From assembly GCA_015065885.1 (NCBI GenBank), contig SVPJ01000001.1, forward strand, positions 97,466 to 161,465: a DNA stretch of 64,000 bases, read 5' to 3'. Numbering within the stretch: the first letter of the stretch is position 1; the number at the start of each line of letters is the position of its first letter. The notes below the pieces were generated by a model. The model saw only the letters and a list, made by a program, of their open reading frames with translations, had not been told where the DNA came from and searched no databases. The position numbers were made by a program, and so were the translations under genes. The DNA comes from Oscillospiraceae bacterium. Its GTDB lineage: Bacteria; Bacillota; Clostridia; Oscillospirales; Acutalibacteraceae. Shown in pieces: positions 55,587 to 64,000 of this stretch.

Positions 55587-56393
55587 TTATTCTTTCGGCT
55601 GTTCGATGGCGACAAGCGGCTCGTATTCTTCGGCAGGTGCGTCGCCGATATCGCGTATCAGCACAAAGGGGGTGAGTTCATCGTCCTGCCCCGCGGGGTT
55701 GTCGCGGATCAGTTCCGCCAAAAAGGCGTGCGAGCGGTCGGCGATGTCGGGTGACGTGCCGAGGATCTCCACCGCGATGTCGTTCGCATCCACCAACATA
55801 CAGGAGATGCCGAGTGCTTCGTAGATCTCGCGGCACACCTTTTCGGGCTCCCTCGGGTTTAACACCGCGAGGGTGTGATACGTTTCGAACGCGGAGTGGC
55901 TGTAAAACCCGTCGATCCCCGCAACGTCCTGGCCCACGATCTTATAAAACACGCCGCGTTTGCCGAACACGCGTGCCACGGCGCCGCAGAAGACTCCCCA
56001 CAGAATCAGCGGCAGCCCTTTTAAGTTGATGGCGAGCTGCAACTTGTACGGCTCGTCCATCGCGATGCCGTTGTTGTTGTGGGTGGCGAATTTCGACAAA
56101 AACTTTGCCCAGAAACCGGGTTTCACGTCCTTCATTTCCACCGTGTTGTTCTGACACATGGAAATGACCTTTTCGCTCATCGACACGATATCCCCCGCCT
56201 GATACAGCGGCGAAACGTACCGACGGAACAGCTCAACGTAGTCCTCGCCCCGCTCGACGAAATGCGTTTTCACGGCGTACCGTTCAAAACGGCCGCCCTC
56301 CACCTCGCGCAGACCGCGCACGTAGTATTCCACGCCGTCCTTTTCCCGCGCGTTTTTTGCCAGATTGCGATTCCCTTCATACCAGATCGCCAT
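55587..56393 (-). CDS. CofE-like (F420-0:gamma-glutamyl ligase family) protein
   Basis: 268 aa from ATG 56391-56393, nine bases after GAGGG. Conserved stretches: RYAVKTHFVERGEDYVELFRRYV, GDIVSMSEKVISMCQNNTV, YKLQLAINLKGLPLILWGVFCGAVARVFGKRGVFYKIVGQDVAGIDGF and CMLVDANDIAVEILG. These match a Firmicutes family annotated as F420-0:gamma-glutamyl ligase. Clostridia of this type are not known to make F420, so the true acceptor of the predicted ligase is uncertain. The C-terminal acidic tail (DIGDAPAEEYEPLVAI) is typical. Confidence 0.75.
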   Translation of the reverse strand: MAIWYEGNRNLAKNAREKDGVEYYVRGLREVEGGRFERYAVKTHFVERGEDYVELFRRYVSPLYQAGDIVSMSEKVISMCQNNTVEMKDVKPGFWAKFLSKFATHNNNGIAMDEPYKLQLAINLKGLPLILWGVFCGAVARVFGKRGVFYKIVGQDVAGIDGFYSHSAFETYHTLAVLNPREPEKVCREIYEALGISCMLVDANDIAVEILGTSPDIADRSHAFLAELIRDNPAGQDDELTPFVLIRDIGDAPAEEYEPLVAIEQPKE

Positions 56394-56412
56394 ACGCAAA
56401 ATCCCTCATTTC

Positions 56413-56452
56413 TTCAAAAAGCGGGGGCAGACTGTCTGCCCGCCCCCGTTTC
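56413..56452 (-). terminator. Terminator after the P-loop gene
   Basis: On the minus strand a GC-rich imperfect stem (CGGGGGC...GCAGAC with GTCTGCCCCCG) is followed by CTTTTTG. It lies between the P-loop gene stop at 56466 and the start of the CofE-like gene. Confidence 0.75.
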
Positions 56453-56465
56453 TGTGGTATGTTGA

Positions 56466-56870
56466 TCAGATCTCGGTCGCGAATTCCGCGATCTTGGCGG
56501 GGATATCCGCTTTATCCGCCGAAATGGACAGCACCATCTTCACGTTCAGACGGGAGAGCTTTTCCGCAAACTCTTCCAAGCCTGCGAGGTCGCCGCCTAC
56601 CACCTTCAGGGTGGAGTCCACGAAGATATCGGTGATGTCGTAGTTACCCGCGCACATACCCGCGATGAAGCCGTACAGTGCGGTGTAACTGTCGATGCCG
56701 TACTCGTCCAGAGCGACCAGGCGGGTCTTATGCTCCAGATTGTAAGTCAAGGTATTGTCCTTTTCCAAAAACACCACGTTGCCGTCCGAACTCTTGGTGG
56801 CCGCTGCACACATATCCAACAACCGCTTGGTCTTACCGGAGCCCTTCTTGCCGATGATGAGAGTAATCAT
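56466..56870 (-). CDS. Small P-loop ATP-binding protein
   Basis: 134 aa, ATG 56868-56870 after AAAAGGAGGAC. N-terminal Walker A LIIGKKGSGKTKRLLDM, followed by VVFLEKDNTLTYNL and LVALDEYGIDSYTALYGFIAG; a hydrophobic strand with acidic residue (DITDIFVDSTL) could be Walker B. The C-terminus (LNVKMVLSISADKADIPAKI) completes a minimal RecA-like core. This small protein is widespread in Clostridia and uncharacterised. Monocistronic with its own terminator. Confidence 0.8.
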   Translation of the reverse strand: MITLIIGKKGSGKTKRLLDMCAAATKSSDGNVVFLEKDNTLTYNLEHKTRLVALDEYGIDSYTALYGFIAGMCAGNYDITDIFVDSTLKVVGGDLAGLEEFAEKLSRLNVKMVLSISADKADIPAKIAEFATEI

Positions 56871-56907
56871 AGTATTCGTCCTCCTTTTATTTTTGAAACG
56901 CCGAGGG

Positions 56908-58248
56908 TCAACGCCCCAGCCGTTTTTCCAGTGCTTCGCGTTCGCTTTCGTAACCGGGCTTACCCAGCAGGGCGAACATATTGCGCTTATACGCTTCCAC
57001 GCCGGGCTGATCGAACGGATTCACACCCAGCATATATCCCGACACGGCGCACGCTTTTTCGAAGAAATAGATGAGATACCCGAGGTTATATTCGTCCATT
57101 TTCGGCAGTTGCAACACCAAGCTCGGGGTATCGCCGTCCGCGTGAGCCAGTACCGTGCCCTCAAACGCCTTGCGGTTGATCTCCGCCATCGTTTTGCCGG
57201 CGAGGAAGTTCAAGCCGTCACCGTTTTCTTCCTCCTCACGGATGGTGAGGTCGGACGGCGGTGTGTCAAACTGCATCACCGTTTCAAACAGGATGTTCGA
57301 GCCGTCCTGCACGAACTGACCGAGCGAGTGCAGATCGGTCGAGAAAATGACCGACGCAGGGAACAAACCCTTGCCGTCCTTGCCCTCGCTCTCGCCGTAC
57401 AGTTGCTTCCACCACTCGGACATCAGCGCGTACCGCGGTTCATAACTGACCATCAGTTCCACCGCGCGGCCGCGGCGCAACATCGCGTGGCGTGCCGCCG
57501 CGTAGCGGTAACAGTCGTTCACTTCGATAGCGGGATCGGTATACGCCTCACGCGCGGCGGCGGCACCCGCCATCAGCGCGGCAATATCGCATCCTGCCAC
57601 CGCAACGGGTAACAAGCCCACCGCCGTGAGTACCGAGAAACGGCCGCCCACGTCATCCGGCACGACGAAGGTCTCATACCCTTCGCGGTCGGACAATTCC
57701 TTCAGCGTACCGCGGGCACGATCGGTCGTCACGTAAATGCGACGACGCGCCTCCTCTTTGCCCACCGTTTTTTCCAGATAATCGCGGAACACGCGGAAAG
57801 CGATCGCGGGCTCGGTGGTGGTGCCCGATTTGGAGATCACGTTCACCGATACGCGTTTTCCCTCGCACAGTGCGAGCACGTCGTTCATCGCATCGGCGCT
57901 GATGCTGTTGCCCGCAAACACCACCTGCGGTGCCTCTTTCACCAACAGGTTATAGTTGGGAGATTTCAAAAATTCGATCACCGCACGGGCGCCGAGATAC
58001 GAGCCGCCGATACCGATGACCACGAACACGTCGGTATCACGGCGGATACGGGCAGCCGCCGCTTCAATACGGGCAAATTCCTCTTTATCGTAATTGACGG
58101 GCAGGTCGACCCATCCCAAAAAGTCGTTACCGAGACCGTTGCCGCTGTGCAACAGTTCGTGTGCAGCGGTGACCTGCGGTTGCAGTGCCGCCAGCTCGTG
58201 CGAACGAAGAAAACCCTTCGCATAACTTGTATACAACGTAACACTCAT
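56908..58248 (-). CDS. pgi: Glucose-6-phosphate isomerase
   Basis: 446 aa, ATG 58246-58248. Family signatures: [31 protein letters not shown] (SIS domain phosphate loop), [17 protein letters not shown] (PGI signature 1), and [22 protein letters not shown] (PGI signature 2, with catalytic Lys). Length and motifs match Firmicutes Pgi. It interconverts glucose 6-phosphate and fructose 6-phosphate. Confidence 0.97.
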   Translation of the reverse strand: MSVTLYTSYAKGFLRSHELAALQPQVTAAHELLHSGNGLGNDFLGWVDLPVNYDKEEFARIEAAAARIRRDTDVFVVIGIGGSYLGARAVIEFLKSPNYNLLVKEAPQVVFAGNSISADAMNDVLALCEGKRVSVNVISKSGTTTEPAIAFRVFRDYLEKTVGKEEARRRIYVTTDRARGTLKELSDREGYETFVVPDDVGGRFSVLTAVGLLPVAVAGCDIAALMAGAAAAREAYTDPAIEVNDCYRYAAARHAMLRRGRAVELMVSYEPRYALMSEWWKQLYGESEGKDGKGLFPASVIFSTDLHSLGQFVQDGSNILFETVMQFDTPPSDLTIREEEENGDGLNFLAGKTMAEINRKAFEGTVLAHADGDTPSLVLQLPKMDEYNLGYLIYFFEKACAVSGYMLGVNPFDQPGVEAYKRNMFALLGKPGYESEREALEKRLGR

Positions 58249-58291
58249 GCTTTTTTCCTCTTTCTCTACCTTTGCAGGGTGCTTTTTTATT

Positions 58292-58320
58292 ATAATACAC
58301 TATTTTACCGAGTTTTGCAA
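58292..58320 (-). promoter_or_regulatory. Promoter of pgi
   Basis: On the minus strand TTGCAA (58315-58320), 17-bp spacer, TATTAT (58292-58297). Confidence 0.7.
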
Positions 58321-58375
58321 TAAAAAACTGAAATTTTTTGAATATTTTTTACTATTTTTTTGATAAAACCCCTTC

Positions 58376-59521
58376 TCAGCCGCTGATCTCTTGCCACAGC
58401 CAACCAAGTGCTTTCCAAAAGTTCACCCGCTCGACCGCTGCGGCGGCACGAATGGGGTAGGCGGCGAGCGTTTCCTCCCCTTTTTTCAGCGTGATCGCGC
58501 CGAGTACCTGTCCTTTCAAGACGGGAGCTTCCACGTCCTTCGGCAACGTAACTTCGGTCACGATCTGCCCTTCTTCCCCGCGACGAAGCAACAGCGGCGT
58601 TGCCGCGTCCGCCGTCGGTGTGACCTCACATTCCACCCCGTGCAACACCGGCACGCGAGCAAGCACCGTCTCTTCGGTGGCAGGGGTATACTGCGCGTAA
58701 TTGGCAAAACCGTAATCCAGCATCTTGCGTGCCCCGCCGAACCGTTCGTCGGTGGTCTCACACCCGAGGATCACGGCGCACAGACCCAAACCGTTCCGTT
58801 CGGCAGTAGCAGACAAGCAGTGCCCCGCTGTAGAGGTCGTGCCCGTCTTTAAGCCCGTTGCCCCCTCATAAAAACGGATGAGTTTGTTGGTGTTGGTGAG
58901 TTCCGATTCCCCGCCGCGCAAGGTATCCATCCAGATGGTGGTGTAACCCGTGATCGCCTCGTGTTTCATCAGTTCGCGCGACATCACGGCAACATCCCGT
59001 GCCGAGCTGTACGCCTCGTCGTTCAGCCCGCAGCAATCGAGGAATTGCGTATTCTCCATGCCGAGTTCGGCGGCGCGGGCGTTCATCTGCTGCACGAAGC
59101 CTTCGATCGAACCTGCGAGTGCTTCGGCAAGCACCGCGCACGCGTCGTTGGCGGATACCACCGCCACCGCTTTCAAAAGATCGTCCACCGACATGGTCTC
59201 CCCCGTCTCCAGCCATATCTGTGAGCCGCCGAGCGACGCCGCTTCGGACGAGCAGGTGAGAACATCGTCGTATCCGAGCAGGTTGCGGTCGATCGCCTCC
59301 ATCGTGAGCAACAGGGTCATGATCTTCGTCACCGACGCGATCGGCAGGCGGGCGTCCGCGTTCTTTTCGAACAGCACCGTACCGCCTGCAAGGTCGATCA
59401 GTATGGCCGACTCGCCGCCCACGTCGGGCAAGGCGGGTACCGTGTCCGCCGCCACAGCGAGCGGGCAACACAGCCACACCACCGCACACAAAAACGAAAT
59501 GCACCGTAGTTTCCACTTCAT
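58376..59521 (-). CDS. dacF: D-alanyl-D-alanine carboxypeptidase, DacF-type (S11)
   Basis: 381 aa with an N-terminal signal peptide (KWKLRCISFLCAVVWLCCPLAVAAD). Penicillin-binding motifs: SxxK in PIASVTKIM, SxN in VSANDACAV, KTG in GLKTGTTSTAGHC. The C-terminal part (VECEVTPTADAATPLLLRR..., APVLKGQVLGAITLK) is the PBP5-type beta domain, and a final amphipathic helix (NFWKALGWLWQEISG) would tether it to the membrane. It trims the terminal D-Ala from peptidoglycan stems; DacF in Bacillus acts in the forespore, so a sporulation role is possible but not shown. Confidence 0.92.
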   Translation of the reverse strand: MKWKLRCISFLCAVVWLCCPLAVAADTVPALPDVGGESAILIDLAGGTVLFEKNADARLPIASVTKIMTLLLTMEAIDRNLLGYDDVLTCSSEAASLGGSQIWLETGETMSVDDLLKAVAVVSANDACAVLAEALAGSIEGFVQQMNARAAELGMENTQFLDCCGLNDEAYSSARDVAVMSRELMKHEAITGYTTIWMDTLRGGESELTNTNKLIRFYEGATGLKTGTTSTAGHCLSATAERNGLGLCAVILGCETTDERFGGARKMLDYGFANYAQYTPATEETVLARVPVLHGVECEVTPTADAATPLLLRRGEEGQIVTEVTLPKDVEAPVLKGQVLGAITLKKGEETLAAYPIRAAAAVERVNFWKALGWLWQEISG

Positions 59522-59574
59522 AGCATAGCCTCCTTCGCCAAAGCCTATGCGCCGCCGAGCCCAAAAATTCCCCC

Positions 59575-59603
59575 TTGCTCTTATAATAAATGTATGATAT
59601 ACT
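59575..59603 (+). promoter_or_regulatory. Promoter of mtaB
   Basis: TTGCTC (59575-59580), 17-bp spacer, TATACT (59598-59603). Confidence 0.65.
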
Positions 59604-59634
59604 GTGTGCGAACGAATATGCTTGTGAGGTCGGT

Positions 59635-60930
59635 ATGACAGTCTTTTTTCACACCTTGGGTTGCAAGGTCAATCAATACGAAACGCAGGCGATGCGCCGC
59701 CTGTTGGAAGACGACGGGTTTGACACCGCGGAATTCAGCGCCGGCTTCTGCGATGCCGACGACGGCGTGTTGGTCATCAACTCCTGCACCGTCACGGGGG
59801 AAAGCGACCGCAAACTGCGGCAATTGTTACGCCGCACGCGGCGGGATAACCCGTACGCGGTGATCGTGCTGTGCGGGTGTATGCCGCAAGCCTTCCCCAC
59901 CCGCGCCGCCGCGCTTTTTGATGCAGATATCGTGGTAGGCAACGCCGAACGACGCGCCCTGCCCGCGACGTTGCGTGCCTATCTGCAAAACCGTGAGCGC
60001 ACGGTGGACATTCCGCCGCACACGACGGAATACGAGCCGCTCGCCATTCGCGAATTTCAAGGGCGCACCCGCGCGTTTGTGAAAATTGAAGACGGGTGCA
60101 ACCGTTTTTGCACCTACTGCGCCATCCCCTATGCGCGCGGACGGGTGCGTTCCCGCTCGCTCGACGACCTGAAAGAAGAGGTCGAAGTGCTTGCGGCCGC
60201 AGGATACCGTGAAGTGGTGCTGACCGGCATTAACCTGACCGCTTTCGGGCAGGACACCGACACTACGTTAGCCGATGCAGTGGACATCGCCGCCGCGGTG
60301 GAAGGCATCTGCCGCGTGCGGCTCGGCTCGCTGGAGCCCGACCATATGACCCCCGCCCTGCTGGACCGTCTGGCGGCGCAGCCGAAACTCTGCCCGCAGT
60401 TTCACCTCTCCTTGCAAAGCGGGTGTGACGCCACCTTGCGGCGGATGCGGCGGCATTACACCACTGCGGAATACGCCGCCTTGTGTACCGATCTGCGCCG
60501 TCGTTTTCCCGACGCCGCCATCACCACCGACATCATGGTGGGCTTCCCCGACGAAACGGAGGAAGAGTTTGCCGAAACGCTGCGGTTTGCCGAAGATATT
60601 GCCTTTGCCCGCGCACATATTTTTGCCTACTCCTGCCGCGAAGGGACCCCTGCCGCCGCGATGGCAGGGCAGGTCACGACTGCCGAAAAGGCGGCGCGCG
60701 CCCGCCGCTTGAGCGCCGTTTGCGAAGCCACCCGCGCACGGTACGAAGAAGCACTGGTCGGGCAGACCGTCTCGGTATTGCTCGAAACGCAGGATGCCGC
60801 GGGGTATTGGGAAGGACACACCCCCACCTACGTCCCCGTGCGGGTGAAGACCGATGGGGCGGCAGGGGATATGATCACGGTGCGCATCACCGCGCGGCAG
60901 AACGATGCCTGTACGGCAGTACCCGTCTAA
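59635..60930 (+). CDS. mtaB: tRNA t6A37 methylthiotransferase MtaB
   Basis: 431 aa from ATG 59635-59637 with GAGGT upstream. N-terminal UPF0004 domain with three cluster-binding Cys (TLGCKVNQYET, INSCTVT, LCGCMPQ), radical SAM motif DGCNRFCTYCAIPYARG (CxxxCxxC), QSGCDATLRRMRRHY and a C-terminal TRAM-like domain (VGQTVSVLLET...GHTPTYVPV). MtaB converts t6A to ms2t6A at position 37 of tRNAs that read ANN codons. Monocistronic with its own promoter. Confidence 0.95.
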   Translation: MTVFFHTLGCKVNQYETQAMRRLLEDDGFDTAEFSAGFCDADDGVLVINSCTVTGESDRKLRQLLRRTRRDNPYAVIVLCGCMPQAFPTRAAALFDADIVVGNAERRALPATLRAYLQNRERTVDIPPHTTEYEPLAIREFQGRTRAFVKIEDGCNRFCTYCAIPYARGRVRSRSLDDLKEEVEVLAAAGYREVVLTGINLTAFGQDTDTTLADAVDIAAAVEGICRVRLGSLEPDHMTPALLDRLAAQPKLCPQFHLSLQSGCDATLRRMRRHYTTAEYAALCTDLRRRFPDAAITTDIMVGFPDETEEEFAETLRFAEDIAFARAHIFAYSCREGTPAAAMAGQVTTAEKAARARRLSAVCEATRARYEEALVGQTVSVLLETQDAAGYWEGHTPTYVPVRVKTDGAAGDMITVRITARQNDACTAVPV

Positions 60931-60953
60931 TTTCGTTTGTACCATTTTCCCGT

Positions 60954-60982
60954 TTGACTTTATGTGATTTCTTTGATATAAT
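60954..60982 (+). promoter_or_regulatory. Promoter of the polysaccharide operon
   Basis: TTGACT (60954-60959), 17-bp spacer, TATAAT (60977-60982), a near-consensus sigma-A promoter 49 bp before the glycosyltransferase start. Confidence 0.85.
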
Positions 60983-61030
60983 GAATTGGTTTGACAATAC
61001 CTGATGACAATTGTAAATGAGGTGCAAAAC

Positions 61031-62161
61031 GTGAGCGATGTGAAAACCGTTTTGATTCTGGTCAACAAGCAGACGACCATCGTCAACTTCCGCCTGGAAG
61101 TAGTCGCGGCGCTGGTACAAGCGGGCTACCGCGTGGTCGTGTCGGTGCCCGACGGTGACCGCGTACAGGAGATCGCGGCAGTCGGTGCCGAGATCATCAT
61201 CACCCCCATGGATAAGGACAGCACCGATCCCGTGCGAGACATTGCACTGATGCTGACCTACCGTAAACTTATCAAGCAGACCAAAGCCGATTTGGTGTTG
61301 ACCTACACCATCAAGCCGAACGTATACGGCGGTATGGCAGCGGCTTCGCTGAAAGTGCCGTACGTCGCCAATATTACCGGTTTGGGAACCGCTTTGGAAG
61401 GCGGCGGCGCGATGCAAAAGTTGGCGCTGGCGCTGTACCGCTTCGGTTTCCGCCGTATCTCCCGCGTGTTCTTCCAAAACACCGAAAACCGCGCGTTCTT
61501 TGAACAGCACAAATTGGCGCTCGGCCGTCACGCTTCTCTTCCCGGTTCGGGCGTAAATCTCGAAAAATTCAGCGTATTGGATTATCCGCCCGCCGACACG
61601 GTGGATTTCACCTTTATCTCCCGCATTCGCAAGGAAAAAGGCATTGAGCAATATATCGACACCGCCCGCGCCATCACCGCAAAATATCCGAACACCCGCT
61701 TTCACGTGTGCGGTTTCGGTGACGAGTATTACGAAAACCGTATGAAGGAACTGCACGAGGAAGGGGTCATTGTCTATCACGGTTTGTTGAACGACGTGCG
61801 GGTGATGCTCAAAGATGCTCACTGCACCATCCACCCCACGTATTACCCCGAGGGTATGTCCAACGTACTGCTGGAAAGCGCAGCGTGCGGACGCCCCATC
61901 ATTTCGACCGACCGCGCGGGTTGCCGTGAAGCGATCGACCACGGCGTAAACGGCTATCTGGTGCGTGAGCAGGACAGTGCCGACTTGATCGAAAAGGTGG
62001 AACAGTTCCTCTCCCTCTCCTATGAAGAACGGAGGAAAATGGGCCTTCGCGGGCGCGAAAAAGTGGCGCGGGAATTTGACCGTCAGTTGGTGGTCAAAGC
62101 CTATTTGAATACCGCCGCCGAACTGTGCGGCACACCCAAAAAGGAGGAGACAACGGTATGA
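61031..62161 (+). CDS. Glycosyltransferase family 4-like, surface polysaccharide
   Basis: 376 aa from GTG 61031-61033, six bases after GAGGTG; an ATG at 61004 without ribosome site is less likely. GT-B fold: N-terminal VLILVNKQTTIVNFRLEVVAALV, ADLVLTYTIKPNVYGG, and the C-terminal nucleotide-sugar domain with FISRIRKEKGIEQYIDTARAI, VCGFGDEYY, HPTYYPEGMSNVLLESAACGRPIIST (E-x7-E motif). Similar to CapM/WcfL-type enzymes that start or extend capsule repeats, often transferring N-acetyl-fucosamine or galactose. First gene of the operon. Confidence 0.88.
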   Translation: MSDVKTVLILVNKQTTIVNFRLEVVAALVQAGYRVVVSVPDGDRVQEIAAVGAEIIITPMDKDSTDPVRDIALMLTYRKLIKQTKADLVLTYTIKPNVYGGMAAASLKVPYVANITGLGTALEGGGAMQKLALALYRFGFRRISRVFFQNTENRAFFEQHKLALGRHASLPGSGVNLEKFSVLDYPPADTVDFTFISRIRKEKGIEQYIDTARAITAKYPNTRFHVCGFGDEYYENRMKELHEEGVIVYHGLLNDVRVMLKDAHCTIHPTYYPEGMSNVLLESAACGRPIISTDRAGCREAIDHGVNGYLVREQDSADLIEKVEQFLSLSYEERRKMGLRGREKVAREFDRQLVVKAYLNTAAELCGTPKKEETTV

Positions 62162-63141
62162 AAAAATATTTGATAACGGGTGCCGCAGGCTTCATCGGTT
62201 TTTATCTTTCCAAAAGTTTACTGGAAGACGGCGCCGTGGTGGTCGGTCTCGACAACGTGAACGACTATTACGATGTACGGTTGAAGGAAGCGCGTCTCGC
62301 GATCCTCGCCGCCTACCCGCAGTTTCGCTTCGTAAAGGCGGATATTGCCGATAAAGAGGCGTTGTTCACCCTCTTTGCCGAAGAGAAGTTCGACGTGGTG
62401 GTAAACCTTGCCGCGCAGGCAGGCGTGCGCTACTCCATCGAAAATCCCGACGTGTATATCCAGTCCAACGTGGTCGGCTTCTTCAACGTGCTGGAGGCGT
62501 GCCGTCACTACCCCGTGGAACACCTGCTGTACGCTTCCAGTTCCTCGGTGTACGGCAACCAGGAAAAGACCCCCTTCTCCACCGACGACGACGTATCGAA
62601 ACCCATCAGCCTGTACGCCGCCACCAAAAAATCCAACGAATTGATGGCGTTTACCTACAGCCATTTGTATAAGATCCCCACAACGGGTCTGCGTTTCTTC
62701 ACGGTGTACGGCCCGATGGGACGTCCCGATATGGCATATTTCGGTTTCACCAACAAGATGGTGAAGGGCGAGACCATCAAGGTGTTCAACAACGGCGACC
62801 TGAAACGCGATTTCACCTACGTGGACGATATCGTGACCGGTATTCGCCGCCTGATCCCCCTGCCACCCACGGGCGACGCGCCTGCCGACGTGTTCAACAT
62901 CGGCAACAACAAGCCCGAAGAGTTGCTGCATTTCATTGAAGTGCTGGAAGCGTGCCTGCTTGCAGAGGGGGTCATTACCGCACCTGCTAAGAAGGAATTT
63001 TTGCCGATGCAAGCGGGTGACGTATATCAGACCTTTGCGGACGTCTCCCCGCTTGCGGAAAAGGTGGGCTTTAAACCGCAAACACCGATCGAAGAGGGAC
63101 TCTCCCGCTTTGCGAAATGGTATAAATCGTTTTACTGTTGA
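62158..63141 (+). CDS. NAD-dependent epimerase, UDP-glucuronate 4-epimerase-like
   Basis: 327 aa, ATG 62158-62160, 4-bp overlap with the glycosyltransferase gene, AAGGAGG upstream. Extended SDR features: TGAAGFIG (NAD loop), catalytic YAATKKSNE (YxxxK), SSSSVYGNQEKTPF, and YGPMGRPDMAYFGF, characteristic of UDP-glucuronate/UDP-galacturonate 4-epimerases (Cap1J/LspL type). It supplies UDP-galacturonate or a related sugar to the polysaccharide made by this operon. Confidence 0.9.
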   Translation: MKKYLITGAAGFIGFYLSKSLLEDGAVVVGLDNVNDYYDVRLKEARLAILAAYPQFRFVKADIADKEALFTLFAEEKFDVVVNLAAQAGVRYSIENPDVYIQSNVVGFFNVLEACRHYPVEHLLYASSSSVYGNQEKTPFSTDDDVSKPISLYAATKKSNELMAFTYSHLYKIPTTGLRFFTVYGPMGRPDMAYFGFTNKMVKGETIKVFNNGDLKRDFTYVDDIVTGIRRLIPLPPTGDAPADVFNIGNNKPEELLHFIEVLEACLLAEGVITAPAKKEFLPMQAGDVYQTFADVSPLAEKVGFKPQTPIEEGLSRFAKWYKSFYC

Positions 63142-63158
63142 TAAAGGAGGAAATAACC

Positions 63159-64000
63159 ATGAGCCTTTTTAAAGACAAAACGTTACTGATCACGGGTGGC
63201 ACGGGGTCGTTCGGCACGGCAGTGCTGAACCGTTTTCTCGCCACCGACATCGGCGAGATCCGCGTGTTCTCGCGTGACGAGAAGAAGCAGGACGATATGC
63301 GCCACAAGTTCCAGGCGGAAATGCCCGACGTGGCACACAAGTTGAAGTTTTTCATCGGCGACGTGCGCAACCTCGCCAGTGTGAAAAACGCCATGTATGG
63401 GGTGGACTACATCTTCCACGCCGCCGCACTGAAGCAGGTGCCCTCTTGCGAATTCTTCCCGATGGAAGCGGTGCAGACCAATGTCATCGGCACCGACAAC
63501 GTGCTGACCGCCGCCATTGACGAAGGGGTCAAATGCGTCATCTGTCTCTCCACCGACAAAGCGGCGTATCCCGTGAATGCCATGGGCATCTCCAAAGCGC
63601 TCGAAGAGCGTGTGGCAGTGGCAAAGGCCCGCACGGTGTCTCCCGAGCGCACCAAGATCTGCTGCACCCGCTACGGCAACGTGATGTGTTCGCGTGGATC
63701 GGTCATTCCGCTGTGGATCGACCAGATCAAGAACGGCAAACCCATCACCCTGACCGCCCCGACCATGACCCGTTTTATTATGTCGCTGGACGAAGCGGTG
63801 GATCTGGTGCTGTTTGCGTTTGAGCACGGCGTATCGGGCGATATTTTGGTGCAAAAAGCCCCCGCCTGCACCATTCAGGCACAAGCGGAGGCGGTGTGCG
63901 AACTGTTCGGCGGCAACAAGGAGGATATCAAGATCATCGGTATTCGCCACGGCGAAAAGATGTTTGAGACCTTGCTGACCAACGAAGAATGTGCCACGGC
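63159..64000 (+). CDS. CapE/FnlA-type UDP-N-acetylglucosamine 4,6-dehydratase, 3' end cut
   Basis: ATG 63159-63161 after AAAGGAGG; the frame is open to the window end (280 codons seen of an expected 340). TGGTGSFGTAVLNRFL (NAD loop), IFSRDEKKQ-type FSRDEKKQDDMRHKF, DVRNLASVKNAM, IFHAAALKQVPSCEFFP (hallmark K-Q-V-P), STDKAAYPVNAMGISKALEE (catalytic Met/Lys site) and RYGNVMCSRGSVIPLW. Matches CapE/FnlA/WbjB inverting 5-epimerase/4,6-dehydratases, first step towards UDP-N-acetyl-L-fucosamine or related sugars. CapF- and CapG-like genes are expected just beyond the window. Confidence 0.9.
   Translation, partial: MSLFKDKTLLITGGTGSFGTAVLNRFLATDIGEIRVFSRDEKKQDDMRHKFQAEMPDVAHKLKFFIGDVRNLASVKNAMYGVDYIFHAAALKQVPSCEFFPMEAVQTNVIGTDNVLTAAIDEGVKCVICLSTDKAAYPVNAMGISKALEERVAVAKARTVSPERTKICCTRYGNVMCSRGSVIPLWIDQIKNGKPITLTAPTMTRFIMSLDEAVDLVLFAFEHGVSGDILVQKAPACTIQAQAEAVCELFGGNKEDIKIIGIRHGEKMFETLLTNEECAT

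Overview
The window looks like a chromosome segment of an anaerobic, spore-forming member of the Clostridia (probably the Oscillospiraceae/Ruminococcaceae area, perhaps uncultured). The evidence is a spoIIGA-sigE pair, a Firmicutes-type gene order (radical SAM/PDZ protein, der, plsY, gpsA), Gram-positive ribosome binding sites and fairly high GC. The assignment is inferred from gene content; no species can be named.

Layout. (1) 1-794: 5' part of a leftward Asp-box (BNR) sialidase-like gene. (2) 999-1131: promoter and tRNA-Tyr gene. (3) 1074-38048: a complete-looking prophage of about 37 kb inserted in the 3' end of tRNA-Tyr, bounded by a 60-bp direct repeat (attL/attR). (4) 38049-41115: an AT-rich accessory island holding a third, degenerate tRNA-Tyr 3' end, an array of short hairpins, a four-helix-bundle gene coupled to an endonuclease/exonuclease/phosphatase-family gene, a 58-codon gene and a DUF4275-like gene. 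(5) 41216-64000: host chromosome with a nitrilase-GDPD fusion, an acetyltransferase, sigE/spoIIGA, gpsA-plsY-der, two giant tandem beta-helix paralogues, rpmF, pgi, a DacF-type carboxypeptidase, mtaB and the start of a surface polysaccharide locus.

Prophage logic. The lysogeny block is on the right: CI-like S24 repressor (+), divergent DUF739 Cro-like gene (-), paired operators between them, a large membrane moron gene and the tyrosine integrase beside attR. From about 33 kb leftward almost everything is on the minus strand in tightly overlapping genes: small early proteins, a PcfK/PcfJ pair, a coiled-coil DNA-binding-like protein, a HUH Rep-like protein, an ArpU/RinA-like late regulator, terminase, portal, scaffold, decoration, capsid, a collagen-like fibre, lysis genes, and a tail-hub-like protein followed by two large repeat-bearing proteins, the last 2919 aa long. 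No tape measure, tail sheath or major tail protein is visible, so a short-tailed (podovirus-like) virion that ejects a giant polyvalent protein is the best reading. The lysin is unusual: an M15 peptidase fused to a dockerin-like domain.

Best candidate for something undescribed: the island at 38301-39711, where about ten short hairpins with different stems but the same design lead into a promoter, a four-helix-bundle (23S intervening-sequence family) gene and a translationally coupled EEP-family enzyme, all at a tRNA integration hotspot. Other candidates are the dockerin-bearing phage lysin, the PcfJ/PcfK plus HUH gene set in a short-tailed prophage, and a possible phage small RNA at 31719-31790.
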